Positions 46,016 to 56,306 are shown, counted from the first letter of the stretch. The stretch is 64,000 nt of DNA from JBBSDP01 sp963754335 (GCA_963754335.1 CAVWFQ010000005.1:1-64000), one strand, 5' to 3'. Numbers and translations are program-made. The notes: generated by a model not told the origin, from the letters alone.

Positions 46016-48435
46016 ATGAGTCGTTTGGCCTCCATTCTGCCGGTTATTGCCCTCTCGCTGGTCGCCGCGGCGGCTTCAAGCGCCTGGGGGTCGGCGGAGC
46101 AAAGGGCGGCGGCGATCACCTTCTTCGAGTCGAATATCCGCCCGATTTTGCTTTCCCGATGCATTGAATGTCATGGCGGAAAGCAATCGACGCAGGGCAA
46201 CGTGCGCCTGGATACGCGGGAGGCGATGGTCGCGGCCAGCCGCACGCCGGCCCCGGTGATTGTCCCGGAGGATACATCCAGGGGAACGCTGGTCGCTCTT
46301 TTTGCGCAAGGCTCAGGACGACCCGCAGGCCGCGGCCTTTCATCGCCTGCCGCCGGATCAGGTCGCTGATTTTGAAACCTGGATCCGTCGCGGTGCGGTG
46401 ATGCCCGACAACAGTGTTACGCCGGCCAGCGCACCTCCGCCTCCGGTGGACCTGTCGGCGGCGCGCCGGTTCTGGTCGCTCCAACCTGTGCGCGATCCGG
46501 CTCCGCCGGCGGTGAGCGCGGCGGCCTGGTCGCAGAATCCGGTTGATCGGTTCGTCTTCGCCACTCTGCAGGCGAAAGGACTGACAACGGTCGCCGCGGC
46601 GGACAAACGCACCCTGCTCCGTCGCGCGAACTTACGATCTGACGGGTCTCCCGCCGACGCCGGAAGAGATCGGCGCATTTCTGGCGGACGCTTCGCCGGA
46701 CGCGTATGCGCACCTGATCGACCGGCTGCTGGCATCGCCAGGTTACGGGGAGCGATGGGGCCGCCACTGGCTCGACGTGGCACACTATTCCGACACCGCC
46801 GGCGAAGACGCCGACTTTCCCATTCCGCAGGCGACCAACTATCGCGACTGGGTAATCGACGCGTTCAATGCTGACAAGCCGTACGACCAGTTCGTGCGCG
46901 AGCAGATCGCCGGCGATCTGATGCCTGCCCGTGACGAGGCCGATCGGAAGCAGAAGATCGTGGCGACGGGATACCTGGCGATGTCACGCCGCTTCGGCAC
47001 TTCGCCGGAGACGGAAATGCAGCTCACGATCGCCGACACGATCGATACGCTGGGCCGATCGGTGCTGGGGACAACGCTTGGCTGCGCCCGTTGCCACGAT
47101 CACAAATTCGATCCCATCACGATGCGCGATTACTACGCGCTTTACGGCATCTTCGCCAGCACTACCTATGCGTTTCCCGGCTCCGAGGAGCGGCCGTTTC
47201 AAAAGGATTTCACTCCGCTGATCGATCGAGCCAAAGCCGCCGAGCTCCTGAATCCATGGAAAGCGCAGATGGCGGCGGCGGACGCGGAGGTGGATCGGAT
47301 CTTCGACGCCCGGGCGAAGGCGACCGAGGCCGGGCCCTATCAGAAGCTGACCGACGAATGGCAGCGGGCGAAAAACCATCGCAACGATCTGGCTCACCAG
47401 GCGCCGGCGATCGAGACGGCTTATTCGGTTTCAGAAGGGACGCCGCACGACGAGCGAATCCAGAAACGGGGTGAGCCGGCCAACCCCGGAGACCCGGTGG
47501 CCCGCGGATTCCCACAGGTGCTTGGGGGCCAGACCTTGCCGCAGGACGAGCACGGCAGCGGCCGCCTCGAGCTGGCCGGCTGGCTGACGGATCGAAGCAA
47601 TCCACTCTTCGCCCGGGTGATGGTGAATCGGATCTGGCAATATCATTTCGGCAAAGGGATCGTCCAGACCCCGAGCGATTTTGGAACGCGCGGCAAAGCG
47701 CCGACACATCCGGAGCTGCTCGATTTTCTGGCCAGCCGATTCATGGCCGGTAACTGGTCGATCAAGGCGATGCACCGGCTCATCATGCTTTCGCAGGCGT
47801 ATCAGCTTTCGGCGGCGGACAACACGGCCGACCTTCAGATCGATCCGGGCGACGATTTCTTATGGCGCGTCTCGCGCCAGCGCCTCGACGCCGAGGAGAT
47901 CCGCGATTCGATCCTCGCGGTAAGCGGGACGCTCGATCTGACGCGGCCGAGCCCACATCCGTTTCCACCCTCAAGCGGCTGGCATTTCACGCAGCATGCC
48001 GCCTTTTCGGCGATCTATCCGTCGAATCATCGAAGCGTTTATGTCATGCAGCAGCGGATCAAGCGGCATCCTTTCTTCGTGCTTTTCGACGGCGCGGATC
48101 CGAACATGAGCACGGCGGAGCGTTCGGTCAGCATCACGCCGCTTCAGGCACTGTTCATGATGAACGACCCTATCGTTCACGAACAATCGGAAAAATTCGC
48201 GGCGAGAATCATGTCTTCGCGCGATACGATTGATGGGCAGGTGCAGCTTGCCTTTGCGTATGCCTTTGGCCGCGAGCCGGATGCCGATGATATGGCGGTG
48301 GCGCGGTCCTATTTGAATGGTTACGAGGAAAAATTGAGTTCCACGCGAATTCCGCCCGCGCAGCGACCCGCGGCGGCGCTGGCAAGTTATCTGCGCTCAA
48401 TTTTCGCCAGCAATGAGTTCGAGTTTGTCGAGTAG
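46016..48435 (+). CDS. DUF1549/DUF1553 planctomycete cytochrome-type protein (two apparent frameshifts)
   Basis: About 805 residues over three frames. A signal peptide (about 1-25) precedes a planctomycete PSCyt1 heme-binding site C-I-E-C-H (Cys49, Cys52, His53). A DUF1549 domain (AHYSDTAGEDADFPIP, and the second heme-like motif C-A-R-C-H-D-H-K-F-D-P) and a DUF1553 domain (LAGWLTDRSNPLFARVMVNRIWQYHFGKGIV) follow. Frames break near 46305-46315 and 46625-46635. Family knowledge: these large proteins are planctomycete-specific and are nearly always next to a DUF1501 gene, as here. Their function is unproven; association with carbohydrate or sulfate-ester degradation is often suggested. Confidence 0.9.
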
Positions 48436-48440
48436 TAATG

Positions 48441-48543
48441 ATGTAGCACAGCCGCCCTCGGCTGTGTTCGACCGGAGGTCGAAATCGATGGCCACCAGAC
48501 GTCCGCCTTTGGCGGACCACAGCCGAGGGCGGCTGTGCTACAT
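48441..48543. repeat. Four-hairpin palindromic element, family C copy 1
   Basis: A 103-bp element with perfect 26-bp terminal inverted repeats (48441-48466 and 48518-48543). Each arm contains its own hairpin with CACAGCCG/CGGCTGTG stem. Inside are two more: TTCGACC-gga-GGTCGAA (48467-48483) and GTCCGCC-ttt-GGCGGAC (48501-48517). It begins 6 bp after the DUF1549/1553 stop and ends 7 bp before the DUF1501 ATG, so it occupies almost the whole intercistronic gap. A partial copy lies at 38139-38188. Confidence 0.88.
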
Positions 48544-48550
48544 AAAAAGC

Positions 48551-49945
48551 ATGAACGCCCCATTCACCACCCTTTCCCGCCGACAGATGATGCGATCGCT
48601 CGTAGGGGGATCGATGCTTTTCCCGGCGATCGTGTCGGAGCTTCTTTCGACCGACACCGCGCGGGCTTCGGTGCCGGGAGGGTCCTCCGACCCGCTGTTG
48701 CCGCGTCCGGCGCATTTTCCCGGGCGAGCCAAGCGCGTCATCTTTCTCTACATGAGCGGCGGATGCTCTCACGTTGATTCCTTCGACTACAAGCCGAAGC
48801 TCATCGCCGACCACAACAAGCCGGTCAGGGACGGCAAATTCCTGAAGCGGCCGAACTGGGCGTTCAAGCCGTGCGGCCAATCAGGGACGTACATCAGCGA
48901 ATTGTTTCCGCATATCGGAACGGTCGCAGACGAATTGTGCGTCGTGAATTCGCTGACGGCAGACCACAACAATCATTTCGAAGCGACACTCGGCATCCAT
49001 ACCGGCTCGGTCAGCTTCGCGCGGCCGAGCATGGGGAGCTGGGTCAGCTACGGGCTGGGAACGACGAATCAGAATCTTCCATCGTTTGTGGCGCTGGTTC
49101 CAAAGCTGCCCTATGCGGGCGGGCAAGTCTGGGGCTCCGATTTTCTCCCCGCCTGCCATCAAGGCGTACGCGTCATTCCCGGAAGCGATCCGATTCCCGA
49201 CATGCGCCGCCACGTCGCAACGCAGGAGTTGCAGGAGATGGAACTGGGGATGCTGCGATCGTTCAATCGTAAAAACCTTTTCGGCCGGGAATCGGATCCG
49301 TTGCTTGCCGGGCGCATCCGGTCATTCGAAACCGCCGCCGGCATGCAGCAGGAAGCGCCCGAGGCATTCGACCTATCGCGGGAATCGGATTCGACCCTCG
49401 CGATGTACGGCCTGAAGCGCGGCTCGACGCAGGGCTTTGCCTGGCAATGCATCGTCGCCCGCCGGCTCGCGGAGCGCGGCGTGCGATTCATCGAACTGAT
49501 CGACGTCGGCTCCGCCGACAACTGGGATGCCCACGGCGACATGAACACGCATCTGCCCCTCGCGCGTAACGTCGATCAGCCGGCCGCGGCTTTGCTCAAG
49601 GACCTCAAGCTGCGCGGCATGCTCGACGAAACGCTGGTCGTCTGGACTACCGAATTCGGCCGCACGCCTTTCGTTTCGCAGCGCGAACATCCGGGACGTG
49701 AGCACCACAATCTCTGTTACAGCTCATGGCTGGCCGGTGGCGGAGTGAAGCCGGGGATTACCTATGGAAAGAGCGATGATTACGGCATCCTCCCCGCCGA
49801 GAACACGGTCCACACTCACGATTTCCACGCCACGATTCTCGCGTTGCTTGGCCTGAATCACGAACGCCTCACTTACCGCCATGCCGGCCGCGATTATCGC
49901 CTGACCGATGTCTCGGGCACGGTGCAGCGTGCCATGATGGCGTGA
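48551..49945 (+). CDS. DUF1501 (sulfatase-like fold) protein
   Basis: A 464-residue protein with a twin-arginine-type signal (L-S-R-R-Q-M-M-R-S-L-V-G-G), then the DUF1501 core. Motifs include KRVIFLYMSGGCSHVDSFDYKP, RDGKFLKRPNWAFKPCGQSG, ADHNNHFEATLGIHTG, and VWTTEFGRTPFV near the metal site. The fold is related to alkaline phosphatase and sulfatases; the enzymatic role is unproven. The ATG at 48551 is used because the earlier frame crosses the repeat. It is paired with the DUF1549/1553 gene and followed after 1 bp by a small membrane protein gene. Confidence 0.9.
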   Translation: MNAPFTTLSRRQMMRSLVGGSMLFPAIVSELLSTDTARASVPGGSSDPLLPRPAHFPGRAKRVIFLYMSGGCSHVDSFDYKPKLIADHNKPVRDGKFLKRPNWAFKPCGQSGTYISELFPHIGTVADELCVVNSLTADHNNHFEATLGIHTGSVSFARPSMGSWVSYGLGTTNQNLPSFVALVPKLPYAGGQVWGSDFLPACHQGVRVIPGSDPIPDMRRHVATQELQEMELGMLRSFNRKNLFGRESDPLLAGRIRSFETAAGMQQEAPEAFDLSRESDSTLAMYGLKRGSTQGFAWQCIVARRLAERGVRFIELIDVGSADNWDAHGDMNTHLPLARNVDQPAAALLKDLKLRGMLDETLVVWTTEFGRTPFVSQREHPGREHHNLCYSSWLAGGGVKPGITYGKSDDYGILPAENTVHTHDFHATILALLGLNHERLTYRHAGRDYRLTDVSGTVQRAMMA

Positions 49946-49946
49946 A

Positions 49947-50632
49947 ATGAGCTGGCACAGGTGGTTCCAGACCGACGGCGGGCTTCTCGCACGCGTCGGG
50001 ATCGGCACTTGCGTCTTCGCGGCTCTCGCCATTCACGATCTTTACCGGAACGGACGCAACGCCCGGCGATGGCGCGAATACGCCTATCTTGTTTTCGCGG
50101 GGCTGATGGGAATCGCCTACGGCGCGGCCAACGATTTAATCACCGCCTCGGTTTCGTGGGAATACTTCTACTACGGCCAGGGCCTGTTTGATCTTCTCGG
50201 CCCGAAAGTTCCTCCCGATCCTGCGCGCTGCATTGGGAGGCCGCCAAAATCGGGATGAAAGCGGCCGGCTCGGCGGGGCTCATCATTGGCGTGACATTTC
50301 TCGTGGCCAATAATCCCCGGCCGCATCGCGTCCAACTCCCCTTCCGCCGACTCGCGATTCCGCTTGTTCTGACATTTGGAATCTGCGCGGTCTGCGGGGC
50401 GGCGATAGGTCTAATGGGGTATCACGGCCTGCTCAGCTGGACTTCACACGATCTGGAGATGCTCGTCAGAGATAATCTCTTCCGCCCGTCACGTTTCTTG
50501 TGCGTTTATGGCGTTCACCTGGGCGCTTACATCGGCGGCGCGATCGGAATCGTTGCGGGAATTCTTTGGATCGTGCGGGAACGAAAGGGCGACGATCAGA
50601 TTGCGGGAGACACTCCCAATGAAAGCGCGTGA
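49947..50632 (+). CDS. Conserved membrane protein (apparent frameshift)
   Basis: About 228 residues over two frames, with about five membrane segments: LLARVGIGTCVFAALAIHDL, YAYLVFAGLMGIAYGAANDL, SAGLIIGVTFLVA, LAIPLVLTFGICAVCGAAIGLM and LGAYIGGAIGIVAGILWIV. The frame breaks near 50220-50230; one base restores LHWEAAKIGMKAAG. It is 1 bp after the DUF1501 stop and so likely co-expressed. No family is recognised. Confidence 0.7.
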
Positions 50633-50648
50633 CACAGCGTGCAATTAC

Positions 50649-50760
50649 ACGACGGGGCAAAGCGCGCCAAAACCCGCGTGCCAAACTCATACCGGCGCCG
50701 CCCCGCATCGGTTAAGTGAAATTGCGGATCGTGCATTCGATACGGGGCGGCGCGGCATTC
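50649..50760. repeat. Palindromic element, family B copy 2
   Basis: ACGACGGGGCA (50649-50659) repeats the outer arm of the element at 2551-2720. Inner arms GCGCCGCCCCG (50695-50705) and CGGGGCGGCGC (50743-50753) repeat its nested stem. The right outer arm is missing, so this is a truncated copy. It sits between convergent genes, and the minus-strand reading frame of the HDOD-GGDEF gene appears to run into it only because of a frameshift. Confidence 0.75.
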
Positions 50761-50810
50761 AAGCATGCGGTGGCGGCCCGGCGATTTCGCGCGACAACCT
50801 TTATGCCGCG

Positions 50811-52320
50811 GGTTTAGCGACAGGTTTTGGTGGGTTGAAGACCCGCACGCAGTTCCGTCCCCGCGCTTGGCGGCATAGACGGCCATGTCGGCGGCCTTGA
50901 GGAGCTGGGCGGGAGCATTAAATGGCATGCCCGGCTCCAGGGAGGCAACGCCGATGCTTACGGTGATCGGGAGCATGATGGCGGCGCAGGGAACCGGTTT
51001 GGAGGCGATGGCGCGGCGAATGCTTTCGGCGATCGCGGCCGCCGTCGCGCGGGCGGTATTGGGAAGCACCAGAATCATTTCTTCGCCGCCGTAGCGCGCG
51101 GCCAGATCCTTGGTTCGTGCGGCCGTCAAAAGAAGTTTCCCCATCGCCCGCAAAACTTCGTCGCCGGTCTGATGTCCGTGCGTGTCGTTAACGGACTTGA
51201 ACTTGTCCACATCGAGCATCAGGAGCGCCAGCGGGTTGCCCTGCCGAACCGCCTCGGCAAATCGCTCCGCCAGGAATTGATCGAAGTGGGCGCGATTGGG
51301 AAGGCCGGTCAGCGCATCCGTAGCCGCCTGTTTCTGAAGCTTCTGGTTCTGGACCGCCAGATTGCTGGCCTGCTGCTGCAATGCATTGGCCTGCTGCTGC
51401 GACTCGAGCGTGATCTCCACGAGCGCCTCATTGGCCTTCTTAAGAATGGCCTCGTAATTTGCGGCGTGGCCGATGTTGATCTCGAACAGTGAGGCGACTT
51501 CCTTGGTCTTGGTGCCGATTTCGTTGAGCAGCGCGTCGCAATCCGCTTCGGTCATCTTGTATTGCGCCATGGCCAGGTGCCGGACCGATGCAATAGCCGC
51601 CGCCGGCATCTCGTCCACATAAACGTCGGCGCATCGACCTGCAAGGTGCACCAGCTCCGAAAGCTTTCGCAGGCTGGGATCCGACACCTTTTCCGGATCG
51701 TGATGAAAGGCCATCGGAGTGATCAGCAACGGCGGAAGCTTCCATTGCGTGGCGAGCATGCCCGCGACCTCGGCATGGGTGCCTCCAATCGTCTGTTGTT
51801 CGATGCCGGCAAGGTCTTCGTGGGATGCGGCGCGGCCGTTTATTTCAGCATATTCCTCACCGAGGACCTGATCGAGAACGAGCATACCGATGTCGCCCAG
51901 CAGCGCCGCAAGAAACGCCTCCTCCTGCTGCACGACCGCGAGTTTGGCGGCAATGGTGCGCGCCGCCGTTGCCGCGAATATGCTGCGCTTCCAATAGTCG
52001 AGATACTTGAATCCCTTCCCCTTGGTCTTGGTCAGGTTCGTCACGAGCGAGAAACCGAGGACGAGCGTCTTCACGGACTGAAGACCGAGAATCACCAGCG
52101 CGTGGCTGATGGTGCTCACATTCTGACTTCGGGCGTAAAAGCTGGAATTGACGGTGCGGAGAATTTTCGACGACAGGGCGGGGTCGCGGGAAATGATGCG
52201 GGCGATTTCCGCGATATCGACGTCCGCCTTCTGGGCCAGGTCGAGCACCTGCATGGCGATGGTCGGAAGTGACGGCAGGTTTGGGCACTGCTTGATACGG
52301 TTGATCAACTGCTCATTCAT
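50811..52320 (-). CDS. HDOD-GGDEF protein (putative diguanylate cyclase; apparent frameshift at C-terminus)
   Basis: About 502 residues. An HDOD domain (about 5-205; LPSLPTIAMQVLDLAQ and SALSSKIL-like DPALSSKIL) is followed by a coiled coil (about 275-330; LESQQQANALQQQASNLA) and a GGDEF domain (about 335-495). The active-site signature is R-Y-G-G-E-E-M, a GGEE variant with Met in place of Phe, so c-di-GMP synthesis is plausible. The frame shifts near 50855-50865 in a G-run; corrected, it ends GRNCVRVFNPPKPVAKPAA with a stop at 50811. Uncorrected, it reads on into the repeat to 50596. The ATG at 52320 starts the HDOD domain. Confidence 0.88.
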
Positions 52321-52495
52321 GGTCTGCGCACTCCCGAAGTCATCGGACCAGGCGCATGGCACGCCCGTCACCCTCTATCGTCAAGGAGTGTTGATCGCTT
52401 ATATCGCCTGACGCGAATGTAAGAGCGGGTGTGGCTATGGGGTGATCCGGATTTTATCAGAAGCGAGTGCGAGCCTGATGCGCCGCCAAAATGAA

Positions 52496-53758
52496 CTATT
52501 TCGCGAGGGCTGCCGCGACCGCTTTGTCAATTTGCTTGGCGGAGTCGCCTCCGAATCCGACGAATACCTTGGTCACTTTCCCATCTCTGCCGATAATAAC
52601 GGTCTGCGGAATGGATTTGGCCTCATAGGCCTGAATGATTTCGTCGGCAGTCGCCAGGAGAACGGGAACCGTCAATTTTTCTTTCTGCACAAAGTTCTGA
52701 ACGTCCGCTTTGTCCTCCTGGCAATTCACTGCAAAAACCTTCGCCCCCCCGTCTTTGTTGTCCTCATACAGCTTGTTCAAATGAGGCAATGACTTGCGGC
52801 ATGGCGGGCACCAGGTGGCCCAAAAGTCGAGGACTACCACTTTCCCCTTCAAATCCGACAGCGTGACCTGCCCGCCGCTGAGCAGATCCAGCTTGAAATC
52901 GGGAGCGGTCTTCCCAACCAATGGGGAAACCGGAGCCGAAGAGGTGTCTTCATGGGCTCCTGCCGGTGGTTTCCAGTCGAATTGCTCATCATGGGCCGGG
53001 CCATCCGCCGTTATCTTCGCATAATCAATGACGATCAAGGCGTGCTTCACACCGGGCGTCCCCTTTTCTTCGAGCATCGGCTTCAGATCCGTGCGCACCT
53101 GTCGCAGGAGATGCGTTTGCGGATCCACAAGAAGCGTTGTCCGTCGCTTGTCGCTGAAATCCATCTTCAACGTCTGGTAAGGCTTGCCGTCCACGACCGT
53201 GTCATCGCTCTTCGAGACGGCGGCAGCGTCGCGGACGATCTCGGCGGCGGGATCTTTGGCAACTGCGAACTGGATCGATGGGTTTTGGCCCGGCATCAAT
53301 TCGGCAAGCGGATCGGGCATATCAGCGGTCGCGACCCGGCCGGCATCAACGTCCGATGTTACGAACATGTTGGCGCTCTTCTGAAATGCGTAGGCCTTGG
53401 CGCCGGTCGAACCCCAGGTGAGCTCTTCGTCTCCGTCCTTCAGAGTATGACGGAATTTATTGGGCGCCCCGTAGGCGGCCGAGAAAGTGGTATCCAATTT
53501 CTGGGCGTCGCCGTTCACGTCGAAATCCTTGGAAAGCGTGCCGGATAGCTCGAGGCCCTTCAGCTTTAAGTAGGCGTCCGCCACCTGATCGATGAGTTGC
53601 CTGGCTTCCGGAGCAACGGACGATGGCTGACTGGTCGGTTGCGTGGCGGGCGCGGTCGCGTCGGGCGCAACGACCGGAACGTCAGCCCTTACCCAATGGC
53701 TGCTTTGCAGGAAAAAGGCGAGGACCATCAACGTCTGAGCGGCATTTCGAAGAGTCAT
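52496..53758 (-). CDS. Secreted TlpA-like thioredoxin with N-terminal lipoprotein-carrier-like domain
   Basis: A 420-residue protein: signal peptide (about 1-27), TQPTSQPS linker (about 35-50), a DUF2092/LolA-like beta region (about 55-270; FSDKRRTTLLVDPQTHLLRQV), then a TlpA/redoxin domain (about 285-415) with active site W-C-P-P-C in FWATWCPPCRKSLPHL. It probably acts as a periplasmic thiol-disulfide oxidoreductase. GGAGG lies 6 bp before the ATG at 53758. The combination of the two domains is common in planctomycete-like genomes, but its substrate is unknown. Confidence 0.88.
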   Translation of the reverse strand: MTLRNAAQTLMVLAFFLQSSHWVRADVPVVAPDATAPATQPTSQPSSVAPEARQLIDQVADAYLKLKGLELSGTLSKDFDVNGDAQKLDTTFSAAYGAPNKFRHTLKDGDEELTWGSTGAKAYAFQKSANMFVTSDVDAGRVATADMPDPLAELMPGQNPSIQFAVAKDPAAEIVRDAAAVSKSDDTVVDGKPYQTLKMDFSDKRRTTLLVDPQTHLLRQVRTDLKPMLEEKGTPGVKHALIVIDYAKITADGPAHDEQFDWKPPAGAHEDTSSAPVSPLVGKTAPDFKLDLLSGGQVTLSDLKGKVVVLDFWATWCPPCRKSLPHLNKLYEDNKDGGAKVFAVNCQEDKADVQNFVQKEKLTVPVLLATADEIIQAYEAKSIPQTVIIGRDGKVTKVFVGFGGDSAKQIDKAVAAALAK

Positions 53759-53887
53759 TATTCCTCCGGTCTTTCGAACGTTTTGACGCAATGCATTGTA
53801 GGCTCTGGACCGCCGGGCTTTCGCCATCCAGATTTTCACGTCTCGAAACTCAGCAACTCGCATGCATGTTGAAAGTCTAACAACCAG

Positions 53888-53983
53888 ATGAAATTCATGC
53901 GCCACCTCGCCATCAGTTACGCAATTGTGTTAGTTGCGTTTTCTTTGTCCACAACTGCGCAGGACATCCGACAAGCGGCCTGA
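53888..53983 (+). CDS. Possible small secreted or leader peptide
   Basis: A 31-codon frame starting M-K-F-M-R-H-L-A and continuing through a hydrophobic run to S-T-T-A-Q-D, then stopping. The pattern is that of a signal peptide with hardly any mature part. The upstream Shine-Dalgarno is weak. It could be a leader, a signal-peptide remnant or chance. Confidence 0.3.
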   Translation: MKFMRHLAISYAIVLVAFSLSTTAQDIRQAA

Positions 53984-54010
53984 GCAACGGCGCACAGACA
54001 ATCTGGCTAT

Positions 54011-54040
54011 TGGCCAGAGAGTTCCCTTAGTCTCTGGCCA
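54011..54040 (+). promoter_or_regulatory. Hairpin adjoining the Shine-Dalgarno of the pectate-lyase-fold gene
   Basis: TGGCCAGAGA (54011-54020) and TCTCTGGCCA (54031-54040) are a perfect 10-bp inverted repeat with a 10-nt loop. GGAGG follows at once (54041-54045) and the GTG start is at 54050. In RNA the stem would abut the ribosome binding site; in DNA it could be an operator. Confidence 0.6.
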
Positions 54041-54049
54041 GGAGGATTC

Positions 54050-56306
54050 GTGGCATATTCGAAACTTTTTTGCCTGATTGTCTCGATCGCATCCCTTAAT
54101 TTTGCGGATTCATTGCTCGCCGACGATCACCTGGCACAGACGCCGACATTACCATGGGAGGAGCGCTCGGATTGGCTCAATGTCAAAACGGTCGGCGGCG
54201 CCAAAGGGGATGGCGTCGCTGATGATACGGACGCCATCCAGTCAACGCTCAATCGAATGGACAACGGTTCCACGATTTACTTTCCGCCCGGCACCTATCG
54301 CATCACCAAGACGCTGCTCAACCCCAAAGGCCGCTTCCCCGGCGTGAGTTTGCTCGGGCATGGGCGGGAAACCACGATCGCATGGGACGGCGAGCCGGGC
54401 GGGCGCATGTTCACGACCGCCGACGGCATGCTCGTTTGCCGCTACGTTGGCTTAACGTGGGACGGCCGGGGAAAGGCGGCGGTTGGATTCGATCACGCCT
54501 CGCAACATTTGTTCGAAACCGAGATGCGCCATCAACATGAGGCATATCGAAACTTCACCGAAGCGGGCATTCGTGTCGGCCATGAGATCAAGACCGCAAC
54601 CGCCGAAACGCTGTACGACAATTGTGTGTTCGAAAACTGCAAAAACGGCGTGTTGCTCCTCAGCTTCAACGTCCTGGACCACACATTCGACGGGTGCGAG
54701 TTCCGCAATTGCGGCGTCGGCATCAACGGCGGCAAAGGGACGAATTTTTACGCTCGCGACTCGCATTTCGAGCAGAGCGGCGAGGTTGACATCATCTGCA
54801 GAGGCGAGCAGGGCAGCTCCATCCGCCGTTGTACGTCACATGGATCCAACCGTTTTGTTTCGTTCGGAAGCTCCGTCGGGCCGCTGACGATTCAGGATTG
54901 CCAGGTCGCGGCGTGGAAAGACGCGACCGGCGCGATCCAGTTGAATGGTGCGCCGGTGCTGATGTTTGATTGCGCTTTCACGAATCCTCCCGGCGCCTGC
55001 GCCTCCGGTTCAGACCGGGGGGGCGGGGCAACGATTGATCGTGTCGAATTGCAAAGCCGACGGCTCGTCCTCGCTGGCAAAATTGCCGGATGGGGGAAAA
55101 GTTGTCGAAGTGCCGGCGGGCGCTACGGGTGGAGTGATCAAATCCGCGGAACAAACGTTTCTGAAAAGCGACGTGAAGACCCCTGGCAAGGTCTTCGACG
55201 CTAAGCGCGATTTTGGCGCTAAAGGGGACGGCGGCACGGACGACACGGCGGCGATTGTCAAAGCCATCGCGGCCGCCCGCGAGTACGGCAAAGGGGCGAT
55301 CGCCTATCTCCCGCGCGGTCAATTCGCCGTGAGCGAAACATTGGAGATCACTGGAAGCGATTATTACTTTGGCGGCAGCGGATACAGGACGGCACTGGTC
55401 TGGAAGGGAAAGCCGGGCGGAACCACCGTTTCGATTCACGACAACGATCGCGTCACGCTGGAGAATATCGCGATCGGCCATCACGACTGCGGCGTCGGAC
55501 CGAATAGCATCGACATTTTGCAGCGTGGCACGGGAAAGCCCTCATCGATCACCTATGACCGCGTCTGGGTCTGGGGGATGTATCAAAAGAAGCCGCTCGA
55601 GCGCGGGTTGCACATCGAGACTCTCGGCAAGGATGACAAAATCTATTTCCACGAAATGAACGGCAACCTCCACTTTATCGATTCAGCACAGGCAACGATC
55701 TATCTCGGTCTCACTTACGAAGGAACGATTCTCGTGGAGGGAAAGTCTCCCGCCCGTGGCGGATTCCTCGGCGGAAGCGTTCGCCTCGCGACCGTGACCG
55801 ATCCCGGACTCTGGGTGAAGGACAATCAATCATTTGTTCTCAGCGATCTTTATATGGAAAGTTCCGAGCATTTGATTCGCCTCGAAGGGGATTCTGCTTT
55901 CCCGCCCGGCCGGGTGACGTTGCAGGGAGCGAAGTATGAAATCGCGACTCCCGCCAATAACGCGACCGAGGTCAATAATTATTGCGGAGAACTGGTGCTC
56001 GGCCCCTACCAGTTTTACGTCGGCAATCCGGTCCATCATTTCCTGGAAACCGGCGATGCGCCCTTTTCGCTGACGCTCCTTGGCGGGCTCTTCTACAGCT
56101 CCAAACCCGAATTCAAATTCTCTCCGTCTGGAAAGTTCGGGATTGTGGCCAACGATTCGGTGGCGCTGAACCCATCGGACACGATCGAAAGCGTCAAGGG
56201 AACCAACGACATGTCTGTTTCCGAAGCGATGCCCCACGTGGTTCATGGGCTGGACGATCTCCGCAGGCTCGGAGCCGTGGATATGCAGATGGCACACGGA
56301 GATTGA
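54050..56306 (+). CDS. Secreted protein with two pectate-lyase-3-type beta-helix domains (apparent frameshift)
   Basis: About 750 residues over two frames. The signal peptide (about 1-25) is followed by a beta-helix domain with the usual start DWLNVKTVGGAKGDGVADDTDAIQ and YFPPGTYRITKTL. A second domain repeats the pattern (FDAKRDFGAKGDGGTDDTAAI and YLPRGQFAVSETLEI). The frame breaks at a G-run near 55012-55025 (CCGGGGGGGCGGGG), a classic homopolymer error site. Right-handed beta-helix proteins of this type (Pectate_lyase_3/GH28-like) degrade or bind polysaccharides; the catalytic type is unclear. AGGAGG precedes the GTG start, and a hairpin adjoins it. Confidence 0.83.

Larger units (their letters stand above)
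53759..54049. other. Divergent spacer with possible peptide ORF and hairpin
   Basis: The 291-bp region lies between the TlpA-like gene (minus) and the pectate-lyase-fold gene (plus). It contains a possible 31-codon ORF (53888-53983) and a hairpin immediately before the plus-strand ribosome binding site (54011-54040). No promoter could be assigned with confidence. Confidence 0.5.

Noticed and set aside
81..48543. Repeats considered as CRISPR arrays
   Set aside because: No direct repeats with regular spacers were found; the repeats are inverted and mostly isolated.
48413..48550. Upstream extension of the DUF1501 frame
   Set aside because: It crosses the four-hairpin repeat; the twin-arginine-type signal begins at 48551.
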